Source: Ancylomarina salipaludis (GTDB lineage: Bacteria; Bacteroidota; Bacteroidia; Bacteroidales; Marinifilaceae). From it: a DNA stretch of 64,000 nucleotides. Shown piece by piece: positions 42,781 to 52,073 of the stretch. Made by a program: the position numbers and the translations under genes. Location of the stretch: the NCBI RefSeq assembly GCF_004122035.1, contig NZ_SAXA01000015.1, positions 1 to 64,000 of the forward strand. Direction: 5' to 3'. Each line of letters opens with the position of its first letter. Within the stretch, counting starts at the first letter, position 1. Below the pieces are notes generated by a model. The model worked only from the letters and a program-made list of their open reading frames with translations. It was not told where the DNA came from and made no database searches.

Positions 42781-45153
42781 ATGTTTAGAAATTATTTAAA
42801 AACAGCACTTCAAAATCTAAAACGAAACATTGTTTTCACGAGTATTAATATCCTGGGGCTGTCTATCGCATTGGCTGTCTCTTTTATTATACTGCTATTT
42901 GTCATTAACGAACTCTCTTATAATTCATGCCATAAGAATAGGGATTCAGTTTATCGGGTTATAGATTATAAAAAGGACTATAAAAGTTTATGGGCAGGAA
43001 CGCCTTATGTTTTAGCTTCTACTCTGAAGGAAGAATTTCCACAAGTGGAGAAAGCGATTAACGTGCGCAATCTCAGAGGATTTAATATTATTCATAAGGA
43101 CGATAGTTTCAGAATTAGACGTGCCGTAGCAACCAGCTCAGATGTATTTGATGTTTTTACTTTACCTTTATTGGAGGGTACAAATACTGGCGATTTACTC
43201 GAAGATAAACACGCCATATGTTTATCAAGAAGCTTGGCAGAGAAGCTATTTTCTGATCTTAATGTCGTTGGTAAACAAATCAGAGCTACCATTAATAAAA
43301 AGGAAGAAGTCTTAACAGTAAATGCCGTTTTTGAAGACCTTCCGGAGAATTCGACATTTAAAGCTGAATGTTTTGTAAATCCTGAATGGAATTTTGCGCC
43401 TTTAAATAAAGCATTTGGAATTGATCATATTGATAGTAGTTGGGAACATAGTTTTTGGAGAACATGGGTTCGATTGGTTGATGGTAGTGATTTAAAAGCC
43501 GTAAGCAGTCAGTTTAGGCGTTTAGAGACTAAATACCTGGGGGCTGAATCTAAATCGACTTATTCTTTGCAGAGTTTGAGTGATGTATACCTTAAGTCAG
43601 CCGAGATTAATAATGCAGGCATGGTGGGTAATCTCAGTACGCTCAAGTTATTTTCAGGTATCGCTTTATTAATCATTCTGGTTGCAGCATTCAATTACAT
43701 TATACTTTCTACAGCCGTGTCGTCTAAAAGAGCCAAGGAGATAGGCGTACGTAAAACCTATGGCGCTAATAATAAACAAATCAAATATCAGTTTCTTGCT
43801 GAATCGGTTTTACTTAGCAGTATTGTTTTGCCAATTGCTATTCTTCTCATGTTTATTGTATTACCCTTTGCAAGAGAGCTCTTTGATACAGATTTATCAA
43901 TTGTGAGATCCAATATTGCGTCCTATTTGTTGGTTTATCTGACATTAACAGCACTTATTGGGTTCGTATCAGGTTTCTACACTTCAATTGGCTTATCACG
44001 ATTGAAGGTGGTGAGTATTCTGAAATCGCAGAACTTTACAGGGAGAAAGAAGCATATTTTTCGTGCCTCGCTTATTGTTCTGCAGTTGGTTATTTTCTGT
44101 TTCTTTTTGGCTTCGGCATTTACGATACGATCACAGTATCAGTACTCAATAAAGAAAAATCCAGGCTTTAATAATACGAATGTTCTACTGATTGATGTCA
44201 AGGATAAAACAGTCTATAAGCCTTTACTAAATGAAATAAAAGCCAACCCAAATGTGATTCATGCAGCCGGATCGATGAGTTGTTTACCCGTGGCTTCTTC
44301 TATGGTGATGATGATGCCTCATTTTCAGGACAAGGAGAAACAAGTTAAGGTGGAAGGGATGGCCGTTGACTTTGATTTCCTGAAAACAATGGGGGTTGAG
44401 TTGCAGTCGGGGAGATATTTTTCTCATGAATTTGGAAGCGATTCTAAAAAGGCATGTATCCTGAATGAGACAGCAGTGAAACAATTGGGAATTGAGGATC
44501 CTGTTGGTAAGCAGATGGCTTCAGCCTACGATATTATCGGTGTAGCGAAAGATTTTAACCTTCATTCATTTCATTCCCAGACGCCACCACTAATGATCAC
44601 CATAACCGATAAGTATATCAAACAAATTGCGGTTCACTATAAGGGCGGTACACTTGATGCGCTTTTGCCTAAAATTAAGAATTCATGGAATCAGATCTGT
44701 AAGGATCAGGCTTTCACTTATTCAACAATTGAAGAAACAATTGAGGATTTGTATTCAGAGGAAAAGAATATGAGTACAGTGGTCACCATTTCAGCTTTAT
44801 TTACCATGCTGATTGCTTCATTTGGACTATTCGGTTTAACCCTGTTTATAGCACAATCTCGTACAAAAGAGATTGGTATTAAAAAGGTTATGGGCTGTTC
44901 GAATTCAACGATTATTTATTCTTTTTTACGCTTAAATATGATTTATGTGATGATTGCTACACTTATTTCAGTTCCCATAACTGTGTATGCCATGTCGGAG
45001 TGGTTAAGCAATTATTCTGTTAGGGTTGACATACAGTGGTGGTTTTTTGTTATCGCATTTCTAGTTGCTCTTATGGTTGTAAGCATCACCGTTTTGATGC
45101 AATCCTATCGTACAGCTAAATTGAACCCAATAGACGCGATTAAATGCGAGTAG
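42781..45153 (+). CDS. FtsX/MacB-type ABC transporter permease, 790 aa
   Basis: Inner-membrane permease with two FtsX units. TM1 is at about residues 20-42, then a MacB-type periplasmic domain to about 280, then three TMs (about 287-450) with the FtsX motif KRAKEIGVRKTYGA. A second periplasmic domain and three more TMs (about 670-785) follow with RTKEIGIKKVMGC. This duplicated 780-800-aa form is abundant in Bacteroidota. Such proteins work with a LolD/MacB-like ATPase, which is not adjacent here. Substrate (peptide, lipoprotein or signal) cannot be told. Confidence 0.92.
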   Translation: MFRNYLKTALQNLKRNIVFTSINILGLSIALAVSFIILLFVINELSYNSCHKNRDSVYRVIDYKKDYKSLWAGTPYVLASTLKEEFPQVEKAINVRNLRGFNIIHKDDSFRIRRAVATSSDVFDVFTLPLLEGTNTGDLLEDKHAICLSRSLAEKLFSDLNVVGKQIRATINKKEEVLTVNAVFEDLPENSTFKAECFVNPEWNFAPLNKAFGIDHIDSSWEHSFWRTWVRLVDGSDLKAVSSQFRRLETKYLGAESKSTYSLQSLSDVYLKSAEINNAGMVGNLSTLKLFSGIALLIILVAAFNYIILSTAVSSKRAKEIGVRKTYGANNKQIKYQFLAESVLLSSIVLPIAILLMFIVLPFARELFDTDLSIVRSNIASYLLVYLTLTALIGFVSGFYTSIGLSRLKVVSILKSQNFTGRKKHIFRASLIVLQLVIFCFFLASAFTIRSQYQYSIKKNPGFNNTNVLLIDVKDKTVYKPLLNEIKANPNVIHAAGSMSCLPVASSMVMMMPHFQDKEKQVKVEGMAVDFDFLKTMGVELQSGRYFSHEFGSDSKKACILNETAVKQLGIEDPVGKQMASAYDIIGVAKDFNLHSFHSQTPPLMITITDKYIKQIAVHYKGGTLDALLPKIKNSWNQICKDQAFTYSTIEETIEDLYSEEKNMSTVVTISALFTMLIASFGLFGLTLFIAQSRTKEIGIKKVMGCSNSTIIYSFLRLNMIYVMIATLISVPITVYAMSEWLSNYSVRVDIQWWFFVIAFLVALMVVSITVLMQSYRTAKLNPIDAIKCE

Positions 45154-45201
45154 TTTTTTGTTGAAAGGTAATTTTAAAGGATGTTTATCGATAAAAACAA
45201 T

Positions 45202-45229
45202 AAAGCTCTCCAGATATCCGGAGAGCTTT
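45202..45229. terminator. Bidirectional terminator after the permease
   Basis: AAAGCTCTCC (45202-45211) pairs with GGAGAGCTTT (45220-45229) between two convergent genes. Confidence 0.75.
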
Positions 45230-45251
45230 GTTATTTAGTACGGTTATTGAT

Positions 45252-46346
45252 CTATAATTCCTGCAACCTCTCATTAATCGCTTTCCAATAGGCTTTATGA
45301 AAGCTCATACTTTCTTCGTCAATCCAGTCGGCAAATGTTTTGGCTTCACCCTGGGGAGTAAAGCGCACCTTGTTTTTGGGCTTGTAAAAGTCAGTTCGTT
45401 CGGGATGAAACTGTATGCCCCACACATTAGGGTAGCGTTTATGGTGGATGGCTTCAATAATTTTTCCGTCCATAGAGCGTGCCGATATTTTAAAGCCTTT
45501 CCCCAGTTTTTTAACGGCCTGATGGTGGTAGGAATTGACCAATGGGTACTCTTTTTTCTGTATTCCAGTTAGTTTTGAGAAAAAAGGTCCCTTGAATTTG
45601 ATTTGGTGAAAGTGAAAACCGGAGAGTTCCAGTTTTTCATTTTCGGGCATACGATTGTAATAGTTTCTGTGAATTTCATTCTCGCCAAGCTTATTTAGTC
45701 CCTTACTTCCACTACCGTGATAGATATCGGAGGGGATATCCTGAATGAGGCTGCCTCCTGTGGCCACATTCAGGCTTTGCATGCCTAAACAGATACCATG
45801 AACCAAATAATGGGGCTTTTGTTTGAGTAAGGCTTCGTTGTTTTTATCCTGATAGCCTCCCAACAGATGATAGATAAATGAGAGCTCGAAATAATGACGA
45901 TAAGGATCGTCAACCAGAGTGAATGGGCTTTGTGCTTCTTCATAAAGTCTTGCCGGGATATCGGGCCCACCAAAAAAGAAGATGCCTGCACTATGCTTAA
46001 ACAAGTCTTTAAATTCATCCGTTAGTTCATTCTTCTGATACAGACTATCTGTATATAAACTGTCGTTTAGTTCCACCAAATACATATTAAATGCACTTAA
46101 CGTATCAAGTATGGCTTGCGATTCGGTGTAATCGTATTTTTCATTGCAATGATATAGTCCAATCAATTGAATGGAATCCAAATCGAGTAAACCCTTTGTC
46201 GAAAGAGTCGCCAGAATGTTGATATTGGTTGCGGTAGGGTGTGCAATTAGGATGCGTTTGTTCAGATGGTCGGGTAGAGGTTTTAGCAGTTGTGCCTGCA
46301 AAAGACTGACAGGTAAGAGTAGAATTAAGAGTAATTTGAATTTCAT
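45252..46346 (-). CDS. Exported class I glutamine amidotransferase-like (C26) protein, 364 aa
   Basis: A signal peptide of about 19 residues (ending LQAQ) sends it to the periplasm. The nucleophile elbow GICLGMQ holds Cys186, followed by TGGSLIQDI, and the His-Glu pair lies in GIQFHPER; this is the C26 gamma-glutamyl hydrolase/PuuD-like layout. Family members cleave gamma-glutamyl bonds. The N-terminal 110 residues differ from cytosolic PuuD. Substrate unknown. It faces the permease gene with a shared terminator. Confidence 0.85.
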   Translation of the reverse strand: MKFKLLLILLLPVSLLQAQLLKPLPDHLNKRILIAHPTATNINILATLSTKGLLDLDSIQLIGLYHCNEKYDYTESQAILDTLSAFNMYLVELNDSLYTDSLYQKNELTDEFKDLFKHSAGIFFFGGPDIPARLYEEAQSPFTLVDDPYRHYFELSFIYHLLGGYQDKNNEALLKQKPHYLVHGICLGMQSLNVATGGSLIQDIPSDIYHGSGSKGLNKLGENEIHRNYYNRMPENEKLELSGFHFHQIKFKGPFFSKLTGIQKKEYPLVNSYHHQAVKKLGKGFKISARSMDGKIIEAIHHKRYPNVWGIQFHPERTDFYKPKNKVRFTPQGEAKTFADWIDEESMSFHKAYWKAINERLQEL

Positions 46347-46728
46347 GATTTTCCTTTTGTGTTAGATTGTTGCTGCAAAGGGCGTCATCAAAAATAAGAT
46401 TTTATCCGGGTTTATATTTATTCTTCTTTCTTTAAATCAATTTATGATGTAAATATCGAACAGACTCTTTGTGTCAATTAACTTTTATTATCTCTAATAT
46501 GTAGGTCAAAATGGCATAAGATTGATTTGATATGACTTGTGATAAAAGCCAGTTATTTGTATTCAGACGTATGATAAATTAGGATGAAACAGTCTTTTTT
46601 TGAACTTAAGGCCTCTGAAATTTGTTCTTTATGAATTTATATTATAATTTACAAGTTGTTTACTTCTATTGACTTAAGTGAAATTAAGTTTTGAAAACAA
46701 GTAAACCTGTACCTAAATACACACTAGG
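46347..46728. other. Divergent gap, no recognised element
   Basis: About 380 AT-rich bases that must hold promoters for both neighbours, but I see no TAnnTTTG box with a good partner, no repeat and no hairpin. Confidence 0.45.
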
Positions 46729-48225
46729 ATGGCAAGCAGGCAATTATTCCTAAAAGAGATGCTTGAGGCTCAACAGTCTGAGTCTTTTGATGCTTTTGTG
46801 TATTTCGAGAAGCGTTTATCTCAAGTTTTGAAGGTACATCTCAATGAATTTCCGCCTGTACATCTTTTAAAGAAGGCCGAAAAGCAAATGATTTTTGATC
46901 TGTTGTGGTACGTCTGTTCTCCCCAAAAACATCCCGAAAATGCCATAAGTGACTCAGAACTGCAAATGATAACGAAACGCTATCAGCAGATTATTCAGGA
47001 GTTTAGAATTAAGCATGAAGGAAAGTCGATTGGTTTGTTGGATTATAATATATTAGTTGCATTTTATCATGTGTTGTATCATAAAATTAAACCTAAAAGG
47101 CGTGCAGGGAAATTAAAACAGGCTTTTGCGATTCCAAGTTTGGAAGGGATTTCCTTGTTGAAAAAAGTACCTGAATATTATTCAGGTTGTTTGATTTTGT
47201 TATTAAGCCGATTGAATGATGTCCGAAAAAAGTACTATGCCTTTGAGATGAAACGAACAGATAATTTAGGTCAACTGAATATGACGCTTAGCCCAATGGT
47301 GTCGGTTTATTGGGTTAGACATGAATCAATGATGATACATCGTTCCTTAAGATCGGTTTATAAGTTGGCTATGCCAACCTGCGCATCTGGTATTCAGTGG
47401 TTGAAAATACATAAGGAAAAATTAACTGATCATTATAAGGGAACTCAAGATGCCTTGCCAATATATATTCAGGCTCATGCGTTGGATCGATTGAAAGAGC
47501 GATTGGACATTTTTAATCAGACTGAGGTAAATAAAATTCTGAATTTGAATTTTGTTCTTTGGAATGATATAGAACATTATAAGGGAAACCTTTTGTTGCC
47601 CGTTCAGGTTTGTCAGATTCTAGTTGGATATTTTGTTTGCGATGTTGTGGATGATAAGTTCGTAATTCGAACATTTCGCTTAATAACACATCTTAATACG
47701 CCACAGGGAGATCGCTTATTCGAATATTTTACGCGTTCTCAATCAGGTATAAAACATTGTCAGTTTGATAGATTGAGTTTATTATTTGATGTAGAAGATC
47801 AATATGTTTTAGACTTATATAAAAAGGTCGGTTTTATCGAATTATTTCGTTTGAAAGATTTAAATATCGAAGTTATGCACGAAGCAAATTATAAGGAATT
47901 TCTTGCTTACATCAAGCAAGCAGATGATGCAGAGGTTTATGCAGAAGAAAGAGATTTACAAGAATTGGAATTACAGAGTTTGTCTTTTGGGAAACTTATC
48001 TCTCTTTTGTTTTTTAACACGATAGGTTTGTTGTTTAGCCTTGTTTTAAAGATGGTTTATTCAACTGCACATTGGTTTAAAAATTTAAATATGTGGCATA
48101 CACGTGTAAGTTTAGAAGAAAATATACATGAAGCAGCCGACTTTTCTAATGAGGAATTGATTATGGGAAAAGAATATGATTTAGCCCATAATGAATCAAA
48201 GGTTTTTGAGGAGCAGGTTAGCTAA
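46729..48225 (+). CDS. Unknown 498-aa protein with one C-terminal membrane segment
   Basis: I do not recognise the family. The first 400 residues are soluble-looking, basic and helical, with several His and Tyr but no known catalytic set; residues about 245-260 (YIQAHALDRLKERL) resemble short toxin-like or phage-gene helices but this is weak. A hydrophobic segment at about 424-446 (LISLLFFNTIGLLFSLVL) may be a membrane anchor, followed by an acidic tail. It stands alone, without operon partners. Confidence 0.7.
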   Translation: MASRQLFLKEMLEAQQSESFDAFVYFEKRLSQVLKVHLNEFPPVHLLKKAEKQMIFDLLWYVCSPQKHPENAISDSELQMITKRYQQIIQEFRIKHEGKSIGLLDYNILVAFYHVLYHKIKPKRRAGKLKQAFAIPSLEGISLLKKVPEYYSGCLILLLSRLNDVRKKYYAFEMKRTDNLGQLNMTLSPMVSVYWVRHESMMIHRSLRSVYKLAMPTCASGIQWLKIHKEKLTDHYKGTQDALPIYIQAHALDRLKERLDIFNQTEVNKILNLNFVLWNDIEHYKGNLLLPVQVCQILVGYFVCDVVDDKFVIRTFRLITHLNTPQGDRLFEYFTRSQSGIKHCQFDRLSLLFDVEDQYVLDLYKKVGFIELFRLKDLNIEVMHEANYKEFLAYIKQADDAEVYAEERDLQELELQSLSFGKLISLLFFNTIGLLFSLVLKMVYSTAHWFKNLNMWHTRVSLEENIHEAADFSNEELIMGKEYDLAHNESKVFEEQVS

Positions 48226-48269
48226 TTGGAATGTATATAACGACTAAGTACTTTTAATAATCTAATTTT

Positions 48270-48414
48270 TTAGTGGTTGCCAGTGCATAAGAACCGATCT
48301 AATTGCAAAGAAATGAATAACGTAAATTGTTACCTATACACATGGAAAGTGTAGCGACTGCCCAGTACTGACTTGTCAGGCGACGTATTCGCACCGTTCT
48401 GTACTTCTCACTAA
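48270..48414 (+). ncRNA. Candidate structured RNA, 5' of a strong terminator
   Basis: A 195-base region after the 498-aa gene is less AT-rich than other spacers. TTAGTG (48270-48275) can pair with CACTAA (48409-48414), and GAAC (48291-48294) with GTTC (48396-48399). Inner hairpins GTAA/TTAC, ACAC/GTGT and CTGA/TCAG are possible. The terminator follows seven bases later. This could be a small RNA (6S-like in outline) or a long 3' UTR. I cannot assign a family. Confidence 0.35.
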
Positions 48415-48420
48415 CTTGAT

Positions 48421-48466
48421 TTGCCTTCTATCCCGAGTTAATACTCATGATAGAAGGCAATTTTAT
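48421..48466 (+). terminator. Strong terminator, 195 bases past the 498-aa gene
   Basis: TTGCCTTCTATC (48421-48432) pairs with GATAGAAGGCAA (48449-48460), 16-base loop, then TTTTAT. Confidence 0.88.
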
Positions 48467-48619
48467 ATTTTACTTTTTGTTGTGTTTGTCCTGAGCTTTT
48501 TGATTGAGGATTTTGCAGGTTGAATCCAGGCAGGAAAAGAGAGTAAGCATTCTGTATTTAACTGAAATATTTTTTTATAGAAAGTTTTATTCTTATTTTA
48601 GTTATACGCTCATTAATAT

Positions 48620-51600
48620 ATGGTTAAAATGAATTCAGTTATTCAAGGGAGATTAATTATTTGTCTACTCATTCTTTTTATTTCAGCAGAAAGTTTATTT
48701 GCTCAGCGTACTGTATTTAGTATGTATGAATATAATAAGGAAAATGGTTTACCCGAAGAGTTAGTGAAAGATGTTATAGCTGACAGACAGGGGATTCCAT
48801 ATTTTGCTACAGATAACGGTTTATATGCCTTAATACATAACGAATTTCACAGAGTGCCAATAGCCGAGGGGAAGTCGTCATATTTTAAAGCTTTTTTTTC
48901 ATTAAACGATCAGTCAATTTTGGTTGTTTCTGATGATGCGATCTATAAATTGATTTCAGGTACTGAAAATGCAAGATTGGAGTTATTTATCGAATGTAAC
49001 AAAGGGGAGGGCGTACCCGAATATCCTAAGAATATTTACCAGGATTCTAAAAATCGAATTTGGATTGCCGATCATTCTAATATCTTTTCTTATGCGAATG
49101 GAAAACTGACAAAGTATAAAATGGATGAGAAGAATAAATCTGATTCTTATTTGCGATCATATCAGTTTATGGAATTGGATCAAGGCCAAATAATGGTGGT
49201 TTCTCAGAGGGGTTGGTTTTATAAATTCAATGAAGATCTGAATGTTTTTGGGGAGATGAATTATGAAGCGAAATTTTTGGTTAACACCCTTTTTCTGTAT
49301 AAAAGCAATGAGTTTATTTTGGGAACATCGAAAGGTTTAATGAATTTCAAGTATGCTTCCAATGGTGATCTTTTAGAGGAAAAAGTACTCGATCCTTATA
49401 TTGTAGCTTCCTGTATGGTACCGTTAAAAAGAGATCGGTTTCTTGTGGGGACATGGTTTCAGGGACTTTTAGAGGTTTCTTTGAGCCCTAATTTTAACGT
49501 TTATCCGGCTGGCGGGTTTCCCTCCTTTTCTGTCAATAATATGTATCGGGATTATTTTGGTTGTGTATGGGCGGCAAGCAATTCGGGCATTGTACATCTT
49601 GAGACAGAATTCTTTTCTACCCAGCTTCTTAATCAGAATACAGATTGGGTTAGGGATTTTGTTACAAATGAAAAAGGCATTTATTTTCTCAATCCCCAAT
49701 CTGTGTGCCGGGTATATCCGGATTATAGTGTTGAGACTGTTTTGGAATTTGATACAAACAACTCGACAAAATTAGGCATTTGGAAAGATTTGATTCTTGT
49801 TGGGAATGCTGTAGGAGAAATACGTTGTTATAAGAAAAATAGATTGACGTATACCTTTAAGGTTTCGGATACTGATGTAACTGATATTGCCATTAATTCG
49901 TCAAGTGAAGCATGGGTGATTAGTAATTATGAACTTTTTCGGCTTGATTTATCAGATGGAAGTCAGAGTTCCTATTTAAAACAATTTGGAGGCAATCGTG
50001 TTGTTCGTGATGTGGAGTATCTGAATAAAAACGATTTGGTTATTGGTGGGGCAAATCAAGATTCTTATTTATATTTCTACGATAAATTTAATGATAGCAT
50101 TACAAATGCCAGTGTTGATACCGATTTTATGAAGGGGAAGGAATTCTGGACCAGAGATATTTATATAGATGGAGATTCTATATTTATAGGAACTTCTATT
50201 GGTTTAATTAAGTATTTTGATGGGGCCGTTGAACGAATTGATTTGGATGATTATACGGGAAAGGAAATCAGCTCTGTTACTAAAGATAGTGAGGGGCACC
50301 TGTGGTTGAGTGAAAGTAGAGGGGTAATTCGAAAGTCAGGTGATGAATTAACTTTGTTTACAACCAAAGATGGTTTACCTTCAAAAACAGTTCGTATTGG
50401 CAATATATTGGTTGACGGTGGAGGCGTTTTATGGGTTGGGACAAGTAATGGCTTAGCTTATTCTGACATAAAACAAAAACCAAAAAAAATCCCCAAACCT
50501 TTACTTTATAGCATTTGGGATGGGAAACACATCTTACTTACAGATAGTATTTTAAACGTATCTAAAAATACAACGATCTTTTTTAATGTGAGCAGTTTAT
50601 CGTACCCACAAAAAAAGAATCAATTTGAATATTGCATTATTGATGAGTTTGGAGGTGTCCCAGATTGGTTACCATTAAAGACAAAGAACCAGATTATTAT
50701 ATCTGATTTAAAAGTTGGTGATTATCAATTCAAGATTCGGACAAAACACTCGGGCAATTACTTTTGGAGTGATGAAAGACATCTTACCATTAAAGTAAAT
50801 GAAGTTTGGTATCTGAGGTGGTATAGTGTTGTGATTTTTGTTTTGTTTTTGCTGGCTATAATATATCTGACTTATTTGACCAGTAAAAATAGAGCACATA
50901 AGAGAATGTTGAATCTCCAACGATTGATTGATGAACAAACCAAAGATTTAAAAAAGGTTAATGAGGAGTTGGAAACAGTCAATTTAGCGAAGGATAAGTT
51001 TATTTCAATTATTGCTCACGATCTGCGTAACCCTTTTAATGCTATAAGAGGTTTTTCTCAAATGTTGTTGGATCATACTTCGGTATTGGAGTCAGAAGAG
51101 AAGAATGAAATAATTGAGATGATTTATAAAAGTTCGGATGATACTTTTAAACTGCTGGAAAACCTTCTGGATTGGGCTAATCTTCAAAAAGGGAATATGA
51201 TAGCGACACCTGAGTCTTTTAACCTCAGGGAATTGATGCAAAAAAACCTTGATGTTCATAAAAAACTATCCGCAATTAAAAAGGTGAATATTGAAGGGGA
51301 ATTTTCGGATGTATTCGTTTTTGCAGATCAATGTATGATCGATACGGTGGTTAGAAATCTTCTGTCGAATGCGATTAAATACTCTTATCCTGAAGATGTT
51401 ATTGTACTCGAAACAGAAGAGCTCGATGATATGGCTGTGATTCGAATTAAGGATCATGGTGTAGGGATGAGTTCTGAAAGAATTGATCAGCTTTTCCGTA
51501 TTGATGCCATTAGTTCAACGAACGGGACTTCTGATGAAACCGGATCAGGATTTGGCTTGATGCTATCCAAAGAGTTTGTTGAGCTGAATGGTGGTAGGAT

Positions 51601-51664
51601 TGAGATTCAATCGGAAAAGGGGAAGGGAACAGTTTTCTCAGTATACATTCCCTTAGATAAATAA
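48620..51664 (+). CDS. Propeller-type sensor histidine kinase, 1014 aa
   Basis: Membrane sensor: signal peptide to about residue 29 (SLFAQ), then two-component-regulator propeller repeats (DVIADRQGIPYFATDNGLY and later WVGTSNGL), a Y_Y_Y domain (about 640-725), one TM at about 731-753, HisKA with His800 (IIAHDLRNPF), and HATPase with NLLSNAIKYS, DHGVGMS and GSGFGLML. It ends after the kinase: no receiver or AraC domain, unlike hybrid two-component systems that control polysaccharide loci. No response regulator or SusCD genes are adjacent, so its partner is elsewhere. Start 48620, or the in-frame ATG 48629. Confidence 0.92.
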   Translation: MVKMNSVIQGRLIICLLILFISAESLFAQRTVFSMYEYNKENGLPEELVKDVIADRQGIPYFATDNGLYALIHNEFHRVPIAEGKSSYFKAFFSLNDQSILVVSDDAIYKLISGTENARLELFIECNKGEGVPEYPKNIYQDSKNRIWIADHSNIFSYANGKLTKYKMDEKNKSDSYLRSYQFMELDQGQIMVVSQRGWFYKFNEDLNVFGEMNYEAKFLVNTLFLYKSNEFILGTSKGLMNFKYASNGDLLEEKVLDPYIVASCMVPLKRDRFLVGTWFQGLLEVSLSPNFNVYPAGGFPSFSVNNMYRDYFGCVWAASNSGIVHLETEFFSTQLLNQNTDWVRDFVTNEKGIYFLNPQSVCRVYPDYSVETVLEFDTNNSTKLGIWKDLILVGNAVGEIRCYKKNRLTYTFKVSDTDVTDIAINSSSEAWVISNYELFRLDLSDGSQSSYLKQFGGNRVVRDVEYLNKNDLVIGGANQDSYLYFYDKFNDSITNASVDTDFMKGKEFWTRDIYIDGDSIFIGTSIGLIKYFDGAVERIDLDDYTGKEISSVTKDSEGHLWLSESRGVIRKSGDELTLFTTKDGLPSKTVRIGNILVDGGGVLWVGTSNGLAYSDIKQKPKKIPKPLLYSIWDGKHILLTDSILNVSKNTTIFFNVSSLSYPQKKNQFEYCIIDEFGGVPDWLPLKTKNQIIISDLKVGDYQFKIRTKHSGNYFWSDERHLTIKVNEVWYLRWYSVVIFVLFLLAIIYLTYLTSKNRAHKRMLNLQRLIDEQTKDLKKVNEELETVNLAKDKFISIIAHDLRNPFNAIRGFSQMLLDHTSVLESEEKNEIIEMIYKSSDDTFKLLENLLDWANLQKGNMIATPESFNLRELMQKNLDVHKKLSAIKKVNIEGEFSDVFVFADQCMIDTVVRNLLSNAIKYSYPEDVIVLETEELDDMAVIRIKDHGVGMSSERIDQLFRIDAISSTNGTSDETGSGFGLMLSKEFVELNGGRIEIQSEKGKGTVFSVYIPLDK

Positions 51665-52073
51665 CTTATTTTATTACTAGCAAGAGACGAATTTCCTTAT
51701 TAGACATTTAGTTTGTGTTTTGTTTTCATAATTACCCTCTGTGAAATAGAATACTTGTTTGTCTTTTATTATGTTTTAAGAAGAATCCTAAAGAAACGTG
51801 TATCGGTCTAAAAGTTTACAAATGGGTCTTTTAAGAACAAAATTGTACTCTATTAATACTAACTCCCCAGCTATCTCACTGTTTGTTAGATGTTTGCTGC
51901 TTTGTAATCCAGAGATTGCAAAATAATTAAATAATGCTTGCATAGCAATATTTAAAGTCTTTACTTTGCGGCCGTAAAAATGAAGGAGATGTTCGATATT
52001 TCTTAGCATTTTTACCGGATTATCTTTAGTGGATAACCGCTCTATACAACCAAAAGAACAAAAACTAGTTAGC
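51665..52073. other. Regulatory gap before pflB
   Basis: About 410 bases. A TACTTTG at about 51961-51967 is one base short of the −7 consensus and would give a leader of about 100 bases. I found no TTGAT-N4-ATCAA FNR/CRP-type site, although anaerobic control is expected. Confidence 0.35.
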
